A stretch of 64,000 nucleotides of DNA from Streptomyces sp. NBC_01260 (GTDB taxonomy: Bacteria > Actinomycetota > Actinomycetes > Streptomycetales > Streptomycetaceae). Shown here piece after piece: positions 47,905-55,592 of this stretch. How positions within the stretch are numbered: position 1 is the first letter of the stretch; every line of letters begins with the position of its first letter. The notes under the pieces are model-generated. The model worked only from the letters and a program-made list of their open reading frames with translations, was not told the origin of the DNA and did not search any database. Location: positions 8,122,001 to 8,186,000 of the forward strand of contig NZ_CP108464.1 of the NCBI RefSeq assembly GCF_036226405.1. Reading direction: 5' to 3'. The position numbers were made by a program, and so were the translations under genes.

Positions 47905-47940
47905 CGCATCCCCGTGGAGCCGCAGGCCGACGGGGATGCG
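47905..47940 (+). terminator. Hairpin in the gap 47728-48091
   Basis: A perfect 11-bp stem (47905-47915 with 47930-47940) and 14-base loop, about 180 bases past the SHOCT gene. It may terminate that unit. The rest of the 364-base gap shows no gene. Confidence 0.5.
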
Positions 47941-48091
47941 GTGACGCGTCATCCCTTCTGCCCCGTGTACCTGAGTCCCCGATCGATCATCCCCGGCGTT
48001 CGGCTCTGTCGAATTCCCGGCCTCATGCGACTTTTGATCCGGCCAAGCCGAAATCAATTCGAATACGTGTTGGGAAAAGAGGAAGTTCATC

Positions 48092-48889
48092 GTGGAAACC
48101 GTCAGGGCCGTCCCGGAAGTATCCGGTCTCAATCTGCGTGACCTGGGCGGCATCGCCCTGGAATGCGGCCGCCAGGTCCGGCTGGGCCGGGTGATGCGCT
48201 CCGGACAGCTCGGTGGGCTGGGTCCGGCGGACGACGCCGCGGTGGCGGCACTCGGTATCCGCACGGTCGTCGATCTGCGGACCGCGGACGAGCGCGCGTC
48301 GGCCCCCGACCGCCTGCCGCCCGGGGCCCGGCTGTTCGTCGCCGATGTGCTCGGGGACAACCCGGGCGTGGCACCCGCCCGGCTCAGGGCCCTGCTCGCC
48401 GACGCGGTCGAGGCGGAGCGGCTGCTCGGGGACGGAAAGGCCGAGGAGATGTTCGCGGAGACCTACCGGCAGATGGTGCTCTCGCCGCGCGCCGGGGCCG
48501 CGTACCGGGCCTTCGTCGACACGGTCGCCGACGGTGCCGCGGGCCCGGTGCTCTTCCACTGCACCGCGGGCAAGGACCGGACGGGCTGGGCGGCGGCCCT
48601 GCTGCTGCTCCTGCTGGGCGCCTCGCGGGATGTCGTGAGGATCGAGTACCTCGCGGTGAACCCGGTGGTGCGGGTCGCCTTCCGGCCGTACGTGCAGAAC
48701 TTTCTCGACGCCGGCGGTGACCCGGAGATCGCCTCCGCGATCATCGAGGTCCGCCCCCGCTACCTCGACACGGCGCTGGACGCCATGGACGAGCGGTGGG
48801 GAGGGCTCGACGGCTATGTGCGCGACGGGCTGCGCATCCCCGAAGCGGTCCTGCGGCGTCTGCGCACCGAACTCGTGTCTCCCGTCTGA
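48092..48889 (+). CDS. Tyrosine/dual-specificity protein phosphatase
   Basis: 265 residues of the Y_phosphatase3 (PtpB-like) family. The N-terminal signature GLNLRDLGGIALECG near residue 12 and the P-loop HCTAGKDRTG (from about residue 156) with catalytic Cys, plus VVDLRTADER near 61, are all present. M. tuberculosis PtpB belongs to this family and acts on phosphotyrosine, phosphoserine and phosphoinositides. No signal peptide is visible. GTG start follows AGAGGAAG. It is a single-gene unit ended by a compound hairpin. Confidence 0.9.
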   Translation: METVRAVPEVSGLNLRDLGGIALECGRQVRLGRVMRSGQLGGLGPADDAAVAALGIRTVVDLRTADERASAPDRLPPGARLFVADVLGDNPGVAPARLRALLADAVEAERLLGDGKAEEMFAETYRQMVLSPRAGAAYRAFVDTVADGAAGPVLFHCTAGKDRTGWAAALLLLLLGASRDVVRIEYLAVNPVVRVAFRPYVQNFLDAGGDPEIASAIIEVRPRYLDTALDAMDERWGGLDGYVRDGLRIPEAVLRRLRTELVSPV

Positions 48890-48928
48890 GGGCTGTCCTG
48901 CGACCCGTGATTGATCACGGGACAGCCC
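48890..48928 (+). terminator. Terminator of the phosphatase gene
   Basis: An inner perfect stem CCCGTGAT-TG-ATCACGGG (48904-48921) is extended by GGGCTGT (48890-48896) pairing with ACAGCCC (48922-48928) across a bulge. Confidence 0.7.
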
Positions 48929-48993
48929 TTGGGCTTCGGTTCCGCTGCCTCCGCCTCCCGGCGGCCGCGCCCCGTTCTCCGCCCGCCTCCGGG

Positions 48994-49021
48994 TTGACTT
49001 GATACCCCTAGGGGGTATGTT
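48994..49021 (+). promoter_or_regulatory. CsoR-type copper operator inside a promoter
   Basis: ATACCCCTAGGGGGTAT (49002-49018) is a near-perfect palindrome of the TACCCC/GGGGTA form bound by the copper repressor CsoR. It lies between TTGACT (48994-48999) and TATGTT (49016-49021), a 16-base spacer, so a bound repressor would block RNA polymerase directly. Confidence 0.75.
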
Positions 49022-49062
49022 GTGGGTGCATTCGAAGCGGCCGTTTCCCGGAGGAGAGCGCC

Positions 49063-49986
49063 ATGAACAACGGATTGAAGATCACCGCCTATGCCGCCGC
49101 GCTCGCCGCGACCTTCGGCGTCGCCTACGGCGTGGGCAACGGCGTCGACCCGCTGGTGGCCGCCGAGGTGCGACCCGCGCCGGAGCACGGCGGGCACGGC
49201 ACGCAGCAGGAGGAAGCCGCCGGGGCGGCGGGCCCGGCGGGCGGGCTGGGGGTATCCGAGGGGGGCTACACGCTGGAGCTGCAGACGCCTGAGGTCGGTG
49301 CCGGTGCCCGCACCGGGATACGGTTCGCCGTCGTCGAGGACGCCACCGGTCGCAAGGTCACCGCCTACCAGCGCGAACACGGCAAGGAACTGCACTTCAT
49401 CCTGGCCTCGCGCGACCTCGGCACCTACCGGCATCTGCACCCCGTGCGCGCGGCCGACGGCACCTGGTCCGTCCCGGTGGACCTGCCCGCCGCCGGTGAC
49501 TACCGGGCGTTCGCCGATTTCACCCCGGCGGCCGAAGGCGCGCGCAACCTCGTCCTCGGCGCCGACCTCGCGGTCTCGGGCGACTACCGGCCGAAGGCCT
49601 TGCCCGCCGCGCGCGCCACCGCCGTGACCGACGGCTACCGCGTGGACCTGGACGGCGGGCTGAAGGCCGGCCGGGAAAGCGATCTCAAGCTCACCGTCAG
49701 CAGGAACGGCAGGCCCGTCACCGACCTCCAGCCCTATCTCGGCGCGTACGGGCATCTCGTCGCCCTGCGCTCCGGCGACCTCGCCTACCTGCATGTGCAT
49801 CCCGCCGAGGGCGGCCCGGGCCCGGCTGTCTCCTTCGCGGCGACGGCGCCCAGCGGCGGCGCCTACCGGCTGTTCCTGGACTTCCGGCACGGCGGCAAGG
49901 TGCACACAGCCGCGTTCACGGTCGAGGCCGGGAAGCCGGACGCGGGCCGGACGCAGTCCCCGGACTCCGGCGAGCACGAGCACTGA
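49063..49986 (+). CDS. Exported His-rich protein, probably copper-responsive
   Basis: 307 residues. The N-terminus (MNNGLKITAYAAALAATFGV) is a signal peptide or single anchor. A His/Gly-rich patch (PEHGGHGTQQEE) near residue 42 and a C-terminal GEHEH are possible metal ligands. Two repeat-like segments carry matching HLHP/HVHP motifs: LASRDLGTYRHLHPV near residue 120 and LRSGDLAYLHVHPA near residue 241, suggesting an internally duplicated beta-sandwich with two metal sites. The CsoR-type operator upstream points to copper induction and a role in extracytoplasmic copper binding. No copper ATPase or CsoR gene is in the window. The function is inferred. Confidence 0.72.
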   Translation: MNNGLKITAYAAALAATFGVAYGVGNGVDPLVAAEVRPAPEHGGHGTQQEEAAGAAGPAGGLGVSEGGYTLELQTPEVGAGARTGIRFAVVEDATGRKVTAYQREHGKELHFILASRDLGTYRHLHPVRAADGTWSVPVDLPAAGDYRAFADFTPAAEGARNLVLGADLAVSGDYRPKALPAARATAVTDGYRVDLDGGLKAGRESDLKLTVSRNGRPVTDLQPYLGAYGHLVALRSGDLAYLHVHPAEGGPGPAVSFAATAPSGGAYRLFLDFRHGGKVHTAAFTVEAGKPDAGRTQSPDSGEHEH

Positions 49987-50140
49987 CCCGGGCGCGTCCG
50001 GCCCTCCCGTGCCTGCTGCCGGCACCGCACCAGCACGCCGGGATGGGCATCCGGATCCAGCTCCTCGTCGCCGGGAACGGCCGGGTACCGTGGGTGCTGG
50101 TGCGGAACGCGCCGGCGGCTTCGGGCTGTGACCGCTCGCC

Positions 50141-50587
50141 TCAGACGTTCAGCAGCCGTTCGGTGAGATCGCGGTATTGCTGGAGGGTGATCCGCAGTTC
50201 CTCGGTCCGGGTCCCGGACTCCTCGCCCTGTTGCTGGGTGCCCATCTCGCGCCGACGCTCCTTGAGGGCGCTCGCGAGGCCGTCGACGGCTGCGTCGAAG
50301 GCGCTTTCGGCTTCCCCGACCGCTCGCAGGGGGCTCTCGACGAATTCGGTCACCGCATGCTGGAGCCGCAGGATCAGCTTCTCCTGATCGCCCTCCGGGA
50401 AGAGCGGCCGATCAGCTGCGGGGACGGCTCCGGCACCCCGGTCAGGGGCTGCCGGCGGCTGTTCGGTGGCCCGGTCGGGGGCTGCCGGCGGCTGTTCGGT
50501 GGCCCGGTCGGAGGCTACGGGCGGCTGTTCGGCGGCCTCGGGGGATTCTGTGGGGATCAGGGGTGCGCGTTCGGTGTCGTATGTCAT
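50141..50587 (-). CDS. Hypothetical helical protein with a Pro-rich repeat tail
   Basis: 148 residues; no family recognised. The N-terminal third is disordered and built on three copies of an 11-residue unit (AAEQPPVASDR, ATEQPPAAPDR, ATEQPPAAPDR). The rest is helical and charged (EKLILRLQHAVTEFVESPLR, ALKERRREMGTQ), like a coiled coil. It overlaps the upstream gene by ATGA and shares with it a helix of the form VxxPxxAVxEA, so the two may be partners. Confidence 0.65.
   Translation of the reverse strand: MTYDTERAPLIPTESPEAAEQPPVASDRATEQPPAAPDRATEQPPAAPDRGAGAVPAADRPLFPEGDQEKLILRLQHAVTEFVESPLRAVGEAESAFDAAVDGLASALKERRREMGTQQQGEESGTRTEELRITLQQYRDLTERLLNV
50445..50543. repeat. 33-bp tandem repeat within a coding region
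   Basis: Two identical 33-base copies (50445-50477 and 50478-50510) and a degenerate third (50511-50543). They encode the 11-residue Pro-rich units of the minus-strand protein. Confidence 0.85.
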
Positions 50588-51159
50588 GACGTGCCACTTC
50601 CTTCCGCATGGTGCCGGTCCCGGCGGGCCGGGCTCTGCGTACCGTTGGAGACCAGGACGTCGAAGAGACCGCGGGCCTCGATCATGGCCGCTCGCATCTC
50701 CTCCGTGCCGCCCTCGCCCCGCTTGACGGCGTGCACCCGGCGGTAGCCGTTGATGTGCTCGGCGTGGTGGACGGAGAGGGCGGCGGTCTGCTCCTCGAAG
50801 TCGCTGCCGTCGGGGAATCCCATGTCCTGGGCCAGCTCCGCGAGGAGGGTGTCGGCCTCGGCGACGGCCTCCTGCGGCGCATCGACGAACCTGCTCTGTG
50901 TCTGGGTCCAGCGCTCGGTGTACCGGGCACGGGCCTCGGGCGACAGCGGACGCTCATCGAGGGAACGGTGACGCTTCACCCGCTCGCTCAGTTCGTGCCG
51001 GGCGGCTTTGGCGTCGCCGTCGTGACGGGCGAGCGTCCGGTCGTACTCGGGCCCGAAGCGGCGCTGCAGGCCGCGCCCGCCCGGCTGTTGACCGAACACG
51101 AAGAAGAGTCCGGCGGCCACCACCAGGACGACCGCGACGATGATCACGACAGTGGTCAC
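50584..51159 (-). CDS. Membrane-anchored hypothetical protein
   Basis: 191 residues. One N-terminal transmembrane helix (VVIIVAVVLVVAAGLFFVFG) is followed by a cytoplasmic helical body: RRFGPEYDRTLARHDGDAKA, ERVKRHRSLDERPLSPEARA, RFVDAPQEAVAEADTLLAEL. A similar membrane-plus-helical protein is widely seen in streptomycetes but has no known function. GTG 51159 is chosen because AGGAG lies 8 bases upstream; GTGs at 51165 and 51168 are too close to it. Translationally coupled to the next gene. Confidence 0.68.
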   Translation of the reverse strand: MTTVVIIVAVVLVVAAGLFFVFGQQPGGRGLQRRFGPEYDRTLARHDGDAKAARHELSERVKRHRSLDERPLSPEARARYTERWTQTQSRFVDAPQEAVAEADTLLAELAQDMGFPDGSDFEEQTAALSVHHAEHINGYRRVHAVKRGEGGTEEMRAAMIEARGLFDVLVSNGTQSPARRDRHHAEGSGTS

Positions 51160-51420
51160 GCTCACCACTCCTGTCGGTTCTCGGTCCGCTCCCTGCTGTG
51201 TTCCATGCTCACCATCCCTTTCGGTCCGTGCCCGGACGAGGGTCCGTCCGGGCGTGCTGCTCGTGTACCCAGCCGCACGAATTCATTCCCGGCAGGTCGA
51301 GTTGCTCGCCGTGCGAGGCGTGCGCGGATGTGTCATCGGCGTCTTTTGGAGCGGATCCGCCCGATGCGCCTCGGTATCGTGGAGGGGGCGAATCACGAGT
51401 CCTCCGAGAGGGGCGTCACG

Positions 51421-51825
51421 GTGACCGAACGCAAACCCGCCGGCATCAGCTTCGAGTCCTGGGTCGACAAACAGATCCGCGAATCCGAACAGCGTGGTGA
51501 CTTCTCCCAGCTGCCGGGGTTCGGCAAGCCGCTCGACGGCCTCGACCGCCCGTACGACGAGACGTGGTGGATCAAGGCGAAGATGCAGCGCGAGGGGGTT
51601 TCGGTGCTCCCGCCGACGCTCGCCCTGCGCAAGGAGGCGGAGGACATCCTCGCCGCCCTGCCCGAGGTCCGGACGGAGGCCGAGGTGCGGCGGATGCTGA
51701 CAGAGGTGAACGAGAAGATCGCCGAGGCCATCAGGCGGCCGCCACCGGGACCGCTCCTGAACCTCAAGCCGTTCGACGTCGATGCCCTGACCGGGGAGTG
51801 GCGCGCGGCGCGCGACTCCTCCTGA
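51421..51825 (+). CDS. DUF1992 (DnaJC28-like) domain protein
   Basis: 134 residues covering the DUF1992 domain alone: FESWVDKQIRESEQRGDFSQ, LPGFGKPLDG and WWIKAKMQREGVSVLPPTLA are its hallmarks. In eukaryotes the domain occurs in the DnaJ protein DNAJC28, but no J domain is present here. GTG 51421 follows GAGAGG; an in-frame ATG 57 bases upstream lacks conservation. Function unknown. Confidence 0.85.
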   Translation: MTERKPAGISFESWVDKQIRESEQRGDFSQLPGFGKPLDGLDRPYDETWWIKAKMQREGVSVLPPTLALRKEAEDILAALPEVRTEAEVRRMLTEVNEKIAEAIRRPPPGPLLNLKPFDVDALTGEWRAARDSS

Positions 51826-51870
51826 GGCGGCAGCCGGCGGACCACCGGCCGTCCCCGGGCCCCGGATGCG

Positions 51871-51876
51871 TAATAC
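51871..51876 (+). promoter_or_regulatory. TAATAC -10 box of a leaderless gene
   Basis: TAATAC ends eight bases before ATG 51884, so transcription should start at or next to the start codon. No good -35 is visible. Confidence 0.45.
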
Positions 51877-51883
51877 TCGGTGC

Positions 51884-52375
51884 ATGAGAACGAGTGTTAC
51901 GCGGCCAGGGCGCCAGGCGCCCGGCGAAGGCGTACGGATCCGGCGGGCGATCGCCCGGGACGCCAGGCGGCTGACCCGGCTGGTCCAGGCCTCGCGGGCC
52001 TATCAGGGGCCGTACGCCCCGATGGTCGCCGGATACCGGGTGGGCCCCGACTACATCGAGGCGCACAGGGTCTTCGCGGCCGTCGAGGAGGCCACCGGGC
52101 GGCTGCTCGGCTTCTACTCCCTCGTCCTGGATCCGCCCGAGCTCGACCTCATGTTCGTCGCCGACGACGCGCAGGGCGCCGGCATCGGGCGGCTGCTCGT
52201 CGGACACCTGCTGGACGAGGCGCGGGATGCCGGGCTCACGGGCGTGCGCATCGTCTCGCACCCACCGTCCGAGGGCTTCTACCTGAGCGTGGGAGCCACG
52301 CGGACCGGCACCGAGCGGGCCGCTCCGCCCGCGGTGATGTGGGACCGGCCCGAACTGCTGCTCCCGGTCACCTGA
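51884..52375 (+). CDS. GNAT-family N-acetyltransferase
   Basis: 163 residues. The acetyl-CoA site is motif A DDAQGAGIGRLLVGHLLDEA (residues ~92-111), and the C-terminal beta-bulge is GFYLSVGATRTGT. ATG 51884 is chosen because no ribosome-binding site is present and the -10 box at 51871 predicts a leaderless message; the ATG at 51866 lies upstream of that start. Acceptor substrate unknown. Confidence 0.85.
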   Translation: MRTSVTRPGRQAPGEGVRIRRAIARDARRLTRLVQASRAYQGPYAPMVAGYRVGPDYIEAHRVFAAVEEATGRLLGFYSLVLDPPELDLMFVADDAQGAGIGRLLVGHLLDEARDAGLTGVRIVSHPPSEGFYLSVGATRTGTERAAPPAVMWDRPELLLPVT

Positions 52376-52385
52376 GGACGGGGAA

Positions 52386-52426
52386 GGGCCCGGCCGGACC
52401 CGCGTGCGGCGGATTCGGCCGAGCCC
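52386..52426. terminator. Hairpin between converging GNAT and VOC genes
   Basis: 11-base arms (52386-52396 with 52416-52426) pair with one G-U-type mismatch around a 19-base loop; it could serve both strands. Confidence 0.5.
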
Positions 52427-52444
52427 CTGAACCGGCGCCCGCCG

Positions 52445-52834
52445 TCAGGAGGCGAAGCCCCCGTACGGACGTGTGATGATCTCCATCGCATGACCTGCGG
52501 GGTCGATGAAGTAGACGCCCCGGCCGCCGTCGTTGTGGTTGATCTCGCCCGGGTGCTTACGGTGCGGATCGGCGTAGTAGGTGGCCCCGAGCTCCTGGAT
52601 GCGGGCGTACGCCGTATCGAACTCCGCCTCCGAGACGAGGAAGGCGTAGTGCTGGAGTGTGATGGATTCGGCGGGAGTGGTCGCGAAATCCAGGGTGACC
52701 CCGTTGGCCGTGGTGACGGGGATGAACGGGCCCCACTCCGCGCCGGTCTCCAGCCCCAGGATGCCGGCCAGGAACTCTGCGGATTCCCGGTTGTCCCGGG
52801 CGTGAACGATGGTGTGATTCAACTCGACTGACAC
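52445..52834 (-). CDS. VOC (glyoxalase/dioxygenase-fold) protein
   Basis: 129 residues, one VOC domain. Metal-site candidates are His7 (LNHTIVHARDN), His61 (ITLQHYAFLV) and the Glu of GHAMEIITRPYGG near the end. The length and spacing fit the glyoxalase I / fosfomycin-resistance / extradiol dioxygenase superfamily, within which many members are unassigned. GTG start follows GGAGG. Confidence 0.85.
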   Translation of the reverse strand: MSVELNHTIVHARDNRESAEFLAGILGLETGAEWGPFIPVTTANGVTLDFATTPAESITLQHYAFLVSEAEFDTAYARIQELGATYYADPHRKHPGEINHNDGGRGVYFIDPAGHAMEIITRPYGGFAS

Positions 52835-53010
52835 GGTGGAATGCCTCCAACAGGCATCTCACGGGCACCTCCACGCCTCACCCGACCGGTGACCGACGCG
52901 CGATGCCGTACCAAAGATTCTAGGCGCACTGCCCCGGATCGTCGAGGTCCTCCGGTGCTGCCCAGCGGCTGTGACCGCGTCCGGGACGACGACGCAGGAC
53001 GCCCCGTTGG

Positions 53011-53838
53011 TCAGGCCGGGACGCCCGCGGTGGGGTTGTGGACGTCCGTGAGGGTGAAGAGTCCGCCGTCCGGATCGAGCAGTGTCGCCTCCCGTGCGTC
53101 GCGCCGCGACAACTCCTCGACGAGCGAACCGCCGTGCTTCTGCGCCGACGCGACGGCGGCGGCCACGTCGGGGACGGGGAAGTTGACCTGCCAGTGCGGC
53201 CGGATCAGCGGATCGGGGGCCGCCTCGACCGCGCCCGAGCTGATCCGGGCCAGCTGGCGGCCGCCGCAGCTGACGATCACCTCGTCCTTCGCGTACGACA
53301 CCTCGCAGCAGCCGGGCCGCCCGCTCGCCCAGTCCAGCACCTCGCCGTAGAAGATCGCGGCGTCGAACGCGCTCCTGGTGTGCAGCCGCAGCCAGGCATG
53401 TGAATGGCCGTCCGGCGCGGGCGGCGAGGTCGCGGGCTCGGTCCGTTCCCAGATGCCGAACCCCGCGCCCTCGCGGTCGGCGGCCAGCGCGCCGCGCCCC
53501 TTGCCCAGGGCCAGCGGACCCACCGCCACCGTGCCGCTGCGCTCGCGGATCCGGGAGGCGGTCACATCGGCGTCCTGGACGGCGAAGTAGGGCGTCCACG
53601 CCACCGCGACACGGAACGTGGTCGCCACCGCACCGATACCGGCGACCGGTACGTCGCCGCGGCGGGCGACCGAGAACTCCTGGCCGAGCTTGCCCGGCCG
53701 GAAGGTCCAGCCCATCACCGGGCCGTAGAACTCCTGCGCCGACTCCAGGTCCCGGGTCATGAGATTGACCCAGCAGGGCGCCGCGGGCCCGGTCAGAGGC
53801 GCGGGCGCGGATGCCGAACCAGAGGTGCTTGCGGTCAT
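53011..53838 (-). CDS. Two-domain VOC protein
   Basis: 275 residues with two VOC modules (about 20-140 and 150-270), the layout of the mycobacterial CFP30B-type proteins. Domain 1 begins CWVNLMTRDLESAQEFYGPV; domain 2 includes HAWLRLHTRSAFDAAIFYGE and ends LDPDGGLFTLTDVHNP. Several classical metal ligands are replaced, so a binding role is as likely as catalysis. It stands alone; no operon partner. Confidence 0.85.
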   Translation of the reverse strand: MTASTSGSASAPAPLTGPAAPCWVNLMTRDLESAQEFYGPVMGWTFRPGKLGQEFSVARRGDVPVAGIGAVATTFRVAVAWTPYFAVQDADVTASRIRERSGTVAVGPLALGKGRGALAADREGAGFGIWERTEPATSPPAPDGHSHAWLRLHTRSAFDAAIFYGEVLDWASGRPGCCEVSYAKDEVIVSCGGRQLARISSGAVEAAPDPLIRPHWQVNFPVPDVAAAVASAQKHGGSLVEELSRRDAREATLLDPDGGLFTLTDVHNPTAGVPA

Positions 53839-54008
53839 GGTCCTACTGCCTTCATGGGGTGTGCGGCGGATGTACGCCGGTGGCCTGCGGGCCCTCACCA
53901 GCCTCACCGGGGGCGGCCGCTCCCGCAACACGCGGCGCCGCCGCCCGCCGCGCACATGCCCCGGGGCAGCACGGAACCAGGGCCCGCCGGGCCCCCGCGC
54001 CGCACCGC

Positions 54009-54341
54009 TCAGTCGCGCTTCTCGTCGTTCTCGGGGTGGTCGCTCTCGTACCCGTGCTCACCGAGCTCGTAGGGGGAGAGTCCGCGGCCGTCGGCAGGGA
54101 AGCTGTCGTCGGCGTGGACGTCGCGCTCCTCGAGGTGGGCGCGGTGGTCCGGCGCCACCGGCTGCTCCTCGGGCCGGGGCGCGGGCGGGTCCTGGGCGCG
54201 CCGTCGCTTGCCCAGCCACACGGCACCGATCAGCAGAGCCACCAGGATCACTCCGACAACGGCCATCACCACCCCGGCCGCGCCCCGTCCGTCCGCGAGG
54301 GTGAGGGCCAGGGAATTCAGGGCTCCATGCGATACGTCCAT
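54009..54341 (-). CDS. DUF6479-type small membrane protein
   Basis: 110 residues. One transmembrane helix (AAGVVMAVVGVILVALLIGA, about 20-43) followed by a basic stop (WLGKRRR) and an acidic, Pro-rich cytoplasmic tail ending SPYELGEHGYESDHPENDEK. The pattern matches the streptomycete DUF6479 family of unknown function. No clear Shine-Dalgarno; GGGTAT lies 13 bases upstream of the ATG and could be a stress-sigma -10. Confidence 0.7.
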   Translation of the reverse strand: MDVSHGALNSLALTLADGRGAAGVVMAVVGVILVALLIGAVWLGKRRRAQDPPAPRPEEQPVAPDHRAHLEERDVHADDSFPADGRGLSPYELGEHGYESDHPENDEKRD

Positions 54342-54445
54342 GCATGCGGGATACCCCGGGACCGGGCCGTCACTCGGTAGCAAGGTCGAATTCATGTTTT
54401 AAGTGGATATACAGGTAAAAAGCGTTTCGATCGGTACGGGCCCGG

Positions 54446-54469
54446 CCGTGGCCCGCATACGGGCCACGG
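54446..54469. other. Hairpin in a divergent promoter region
   Basis: A perfect 10-bp stem CCGTGGCCCG/CGGGCCACGG with loop CATA lies between two divergently transcribed genes, where a terminator is not expected. It may be an operator or a leader structure of the gene at 54537. Confidence 0.45.
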
Positions 54470-54536
54470 CGCCCCTCGTGTCGCAGACACCCGGCCACGG
54501 GGAGAGCCTGGAGGTAACCCTCAGGAAGGAACCGCG

Positions 54537-54926
54537 GTGAACAGCACACGGGAAGCGCAGGCGGAGGAGAACCGGCAGGGCGGGGAGGTGTCGGTCGTTC
54601 TCAGCGGGTGCGCGAAGGGCGACGCGGGCACGGTCTTCGACGTGCTGCGGGCCGCATTCGCCACCGACCGGGCCTCGGTCGATGTGCCGCAGGACGTCAC
54701 GGGCAAGCGGCCCACGGCCTGGGTCGCGACCGTCGATGTGGCCGAGAAGCGGGTGGTGTCGGGGTCCGTGGAGCTCGGCGCGCCCGTCACGGTCGATGTC
54801 CAGGGTGGCTACTGGGCGGTCGAACGGCTCAGGCAGGGTCTGGCCGGAGCCTTCGCGGTGCGGGTCGTGGGCACCGTCTCCGGGGACCAGGAGGAGGAAG
54901 TGCGGCTGCGGCTGGCGAGCAAGTAG
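54537..54926 (+). CDS. Hypothetical protein
   Basis: 129 residues; no family recognised. After a polar N-terminus it alternates short beta-like stretches (VSVVLSGCAKGDAGTVFDVL, TAWVATVDVAEKRV, VTVDVQGGYWAVERLRQGLA), suggesting a small alpha/beta fold in the cytoplasm. GTG start follows AGGAAGGA. It lies 100 bases upstream of the aldehyde oxidoreductase operon on the same strand but without evident functional link. Confidence 0.65.
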   Translation: MNSTREAQAEENRQGGEVSVVLSGCAKGDAGTVFDVLRAAFATDRASVDVPQDVTGKRPTAWVATVDVAEKRVVSGSVELGAPVTVDVQGGYWAVERLRQGLAGAFAVRVVGTVSGDQEEEVRLRLASK

Positions 54927-55025
54927 GCCACCCGTGCCGTGCCGAGTCCGTAGCGAGGCACGGACCCTCTGGTGCAAATCTGGTAGAAAGCGGATAAAGC
55001 GACCCTGAGTGAGAGGCCTCGGCAC

Positions 55026-55592
55026 GTGGATCCCACCACCCAGCGGGAGGACGTCGGGGGAGACCCACGGCCGACCGCCGGCCGTTCCACCCTGACCCTG
55101 AACGTCAACGGAACCGAGCGGACACTGATGCTCGACCACCGCACCACCCTCCTGGACACGCTGCGTCAGCACCTGGCCCTGACCGGTGCGAAGAAGGGCT
55201 GCGACCACGGCCAGTGCGGTGCCTGCACCGTCCTGGTGGACGGTCGGCGGGCGAACAGCTGCCTGCTCCTGGCCGTCGCGTACGACGGCTCCCGCATCAC
55301 CACGATCGAGGGCCTGGCCGACGGCGACCGGCTGCACCCCCTCCAGGAGGCCTTCCTGGACCGTGACGCGCTCCAGTGCGGCTACTGCACGCCCGGCCAG
55401 ATCTGTTCCGCCGTCGGAGTGCTGGGCGAGGCCGCCGACGGCTTCCCCTCCCACGCCACCGGGCACACCGCACCCGTCACCGCCCCGGCACACCTGGACG
55501 CCGCCGAGATCCGCGAGCGGATGAGCGGCAATCTGTGCCGCTGCGGCGCGTACCCCCGCATCGTCGAGGCGATCGGGGACGTGGCGCCGTGA
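55026..55592 (+). CDS. 2Fe-2S subunit of a molybdenum aldehyde oxidoreductase (PaoA type)
   Basis: 188 residues with two [2Fe-2S] clusters: the plant-ferredoxin-like CDHGQCGACTVLVDG (near residue 58) and the C-terminal CGYCTPGQIC ... CRCGAYPRI. There is no twin-arginine signal, unlike E. coli PaoA, so the complex should be cytoplasmic. It passes electrons from the molybdenum centre to FAD. GTG start follows GAGAGG. The FAD-subunit gene overlaps it by GTGA. Confidence 0.9.
   Translation: MDPTTQREDVGGDPRPTAGRSTLTLNVNGTERTLMLDHRTTLLDTLRQHLALTGAKKGCDHGQCGACTVLVDGRRANSCLLLAVAYDGSRITTIEGLADGDRLHPLQEAFLDRDALQCGYCTPGQICSAVGVLGEAADGFPSHATGHTAPVTAPAHLDAAEIRERMSGNLCRCGAYPRIVEAIGDVAP

Noticed and set aside
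46822..48360. 512-codon minus-strand frame across the DUF6325 and SHOCT genes
   Set aside because: Ser/Arg-rich shadow; the plus strand carries recognised small genes with good ribosome-binding sites.
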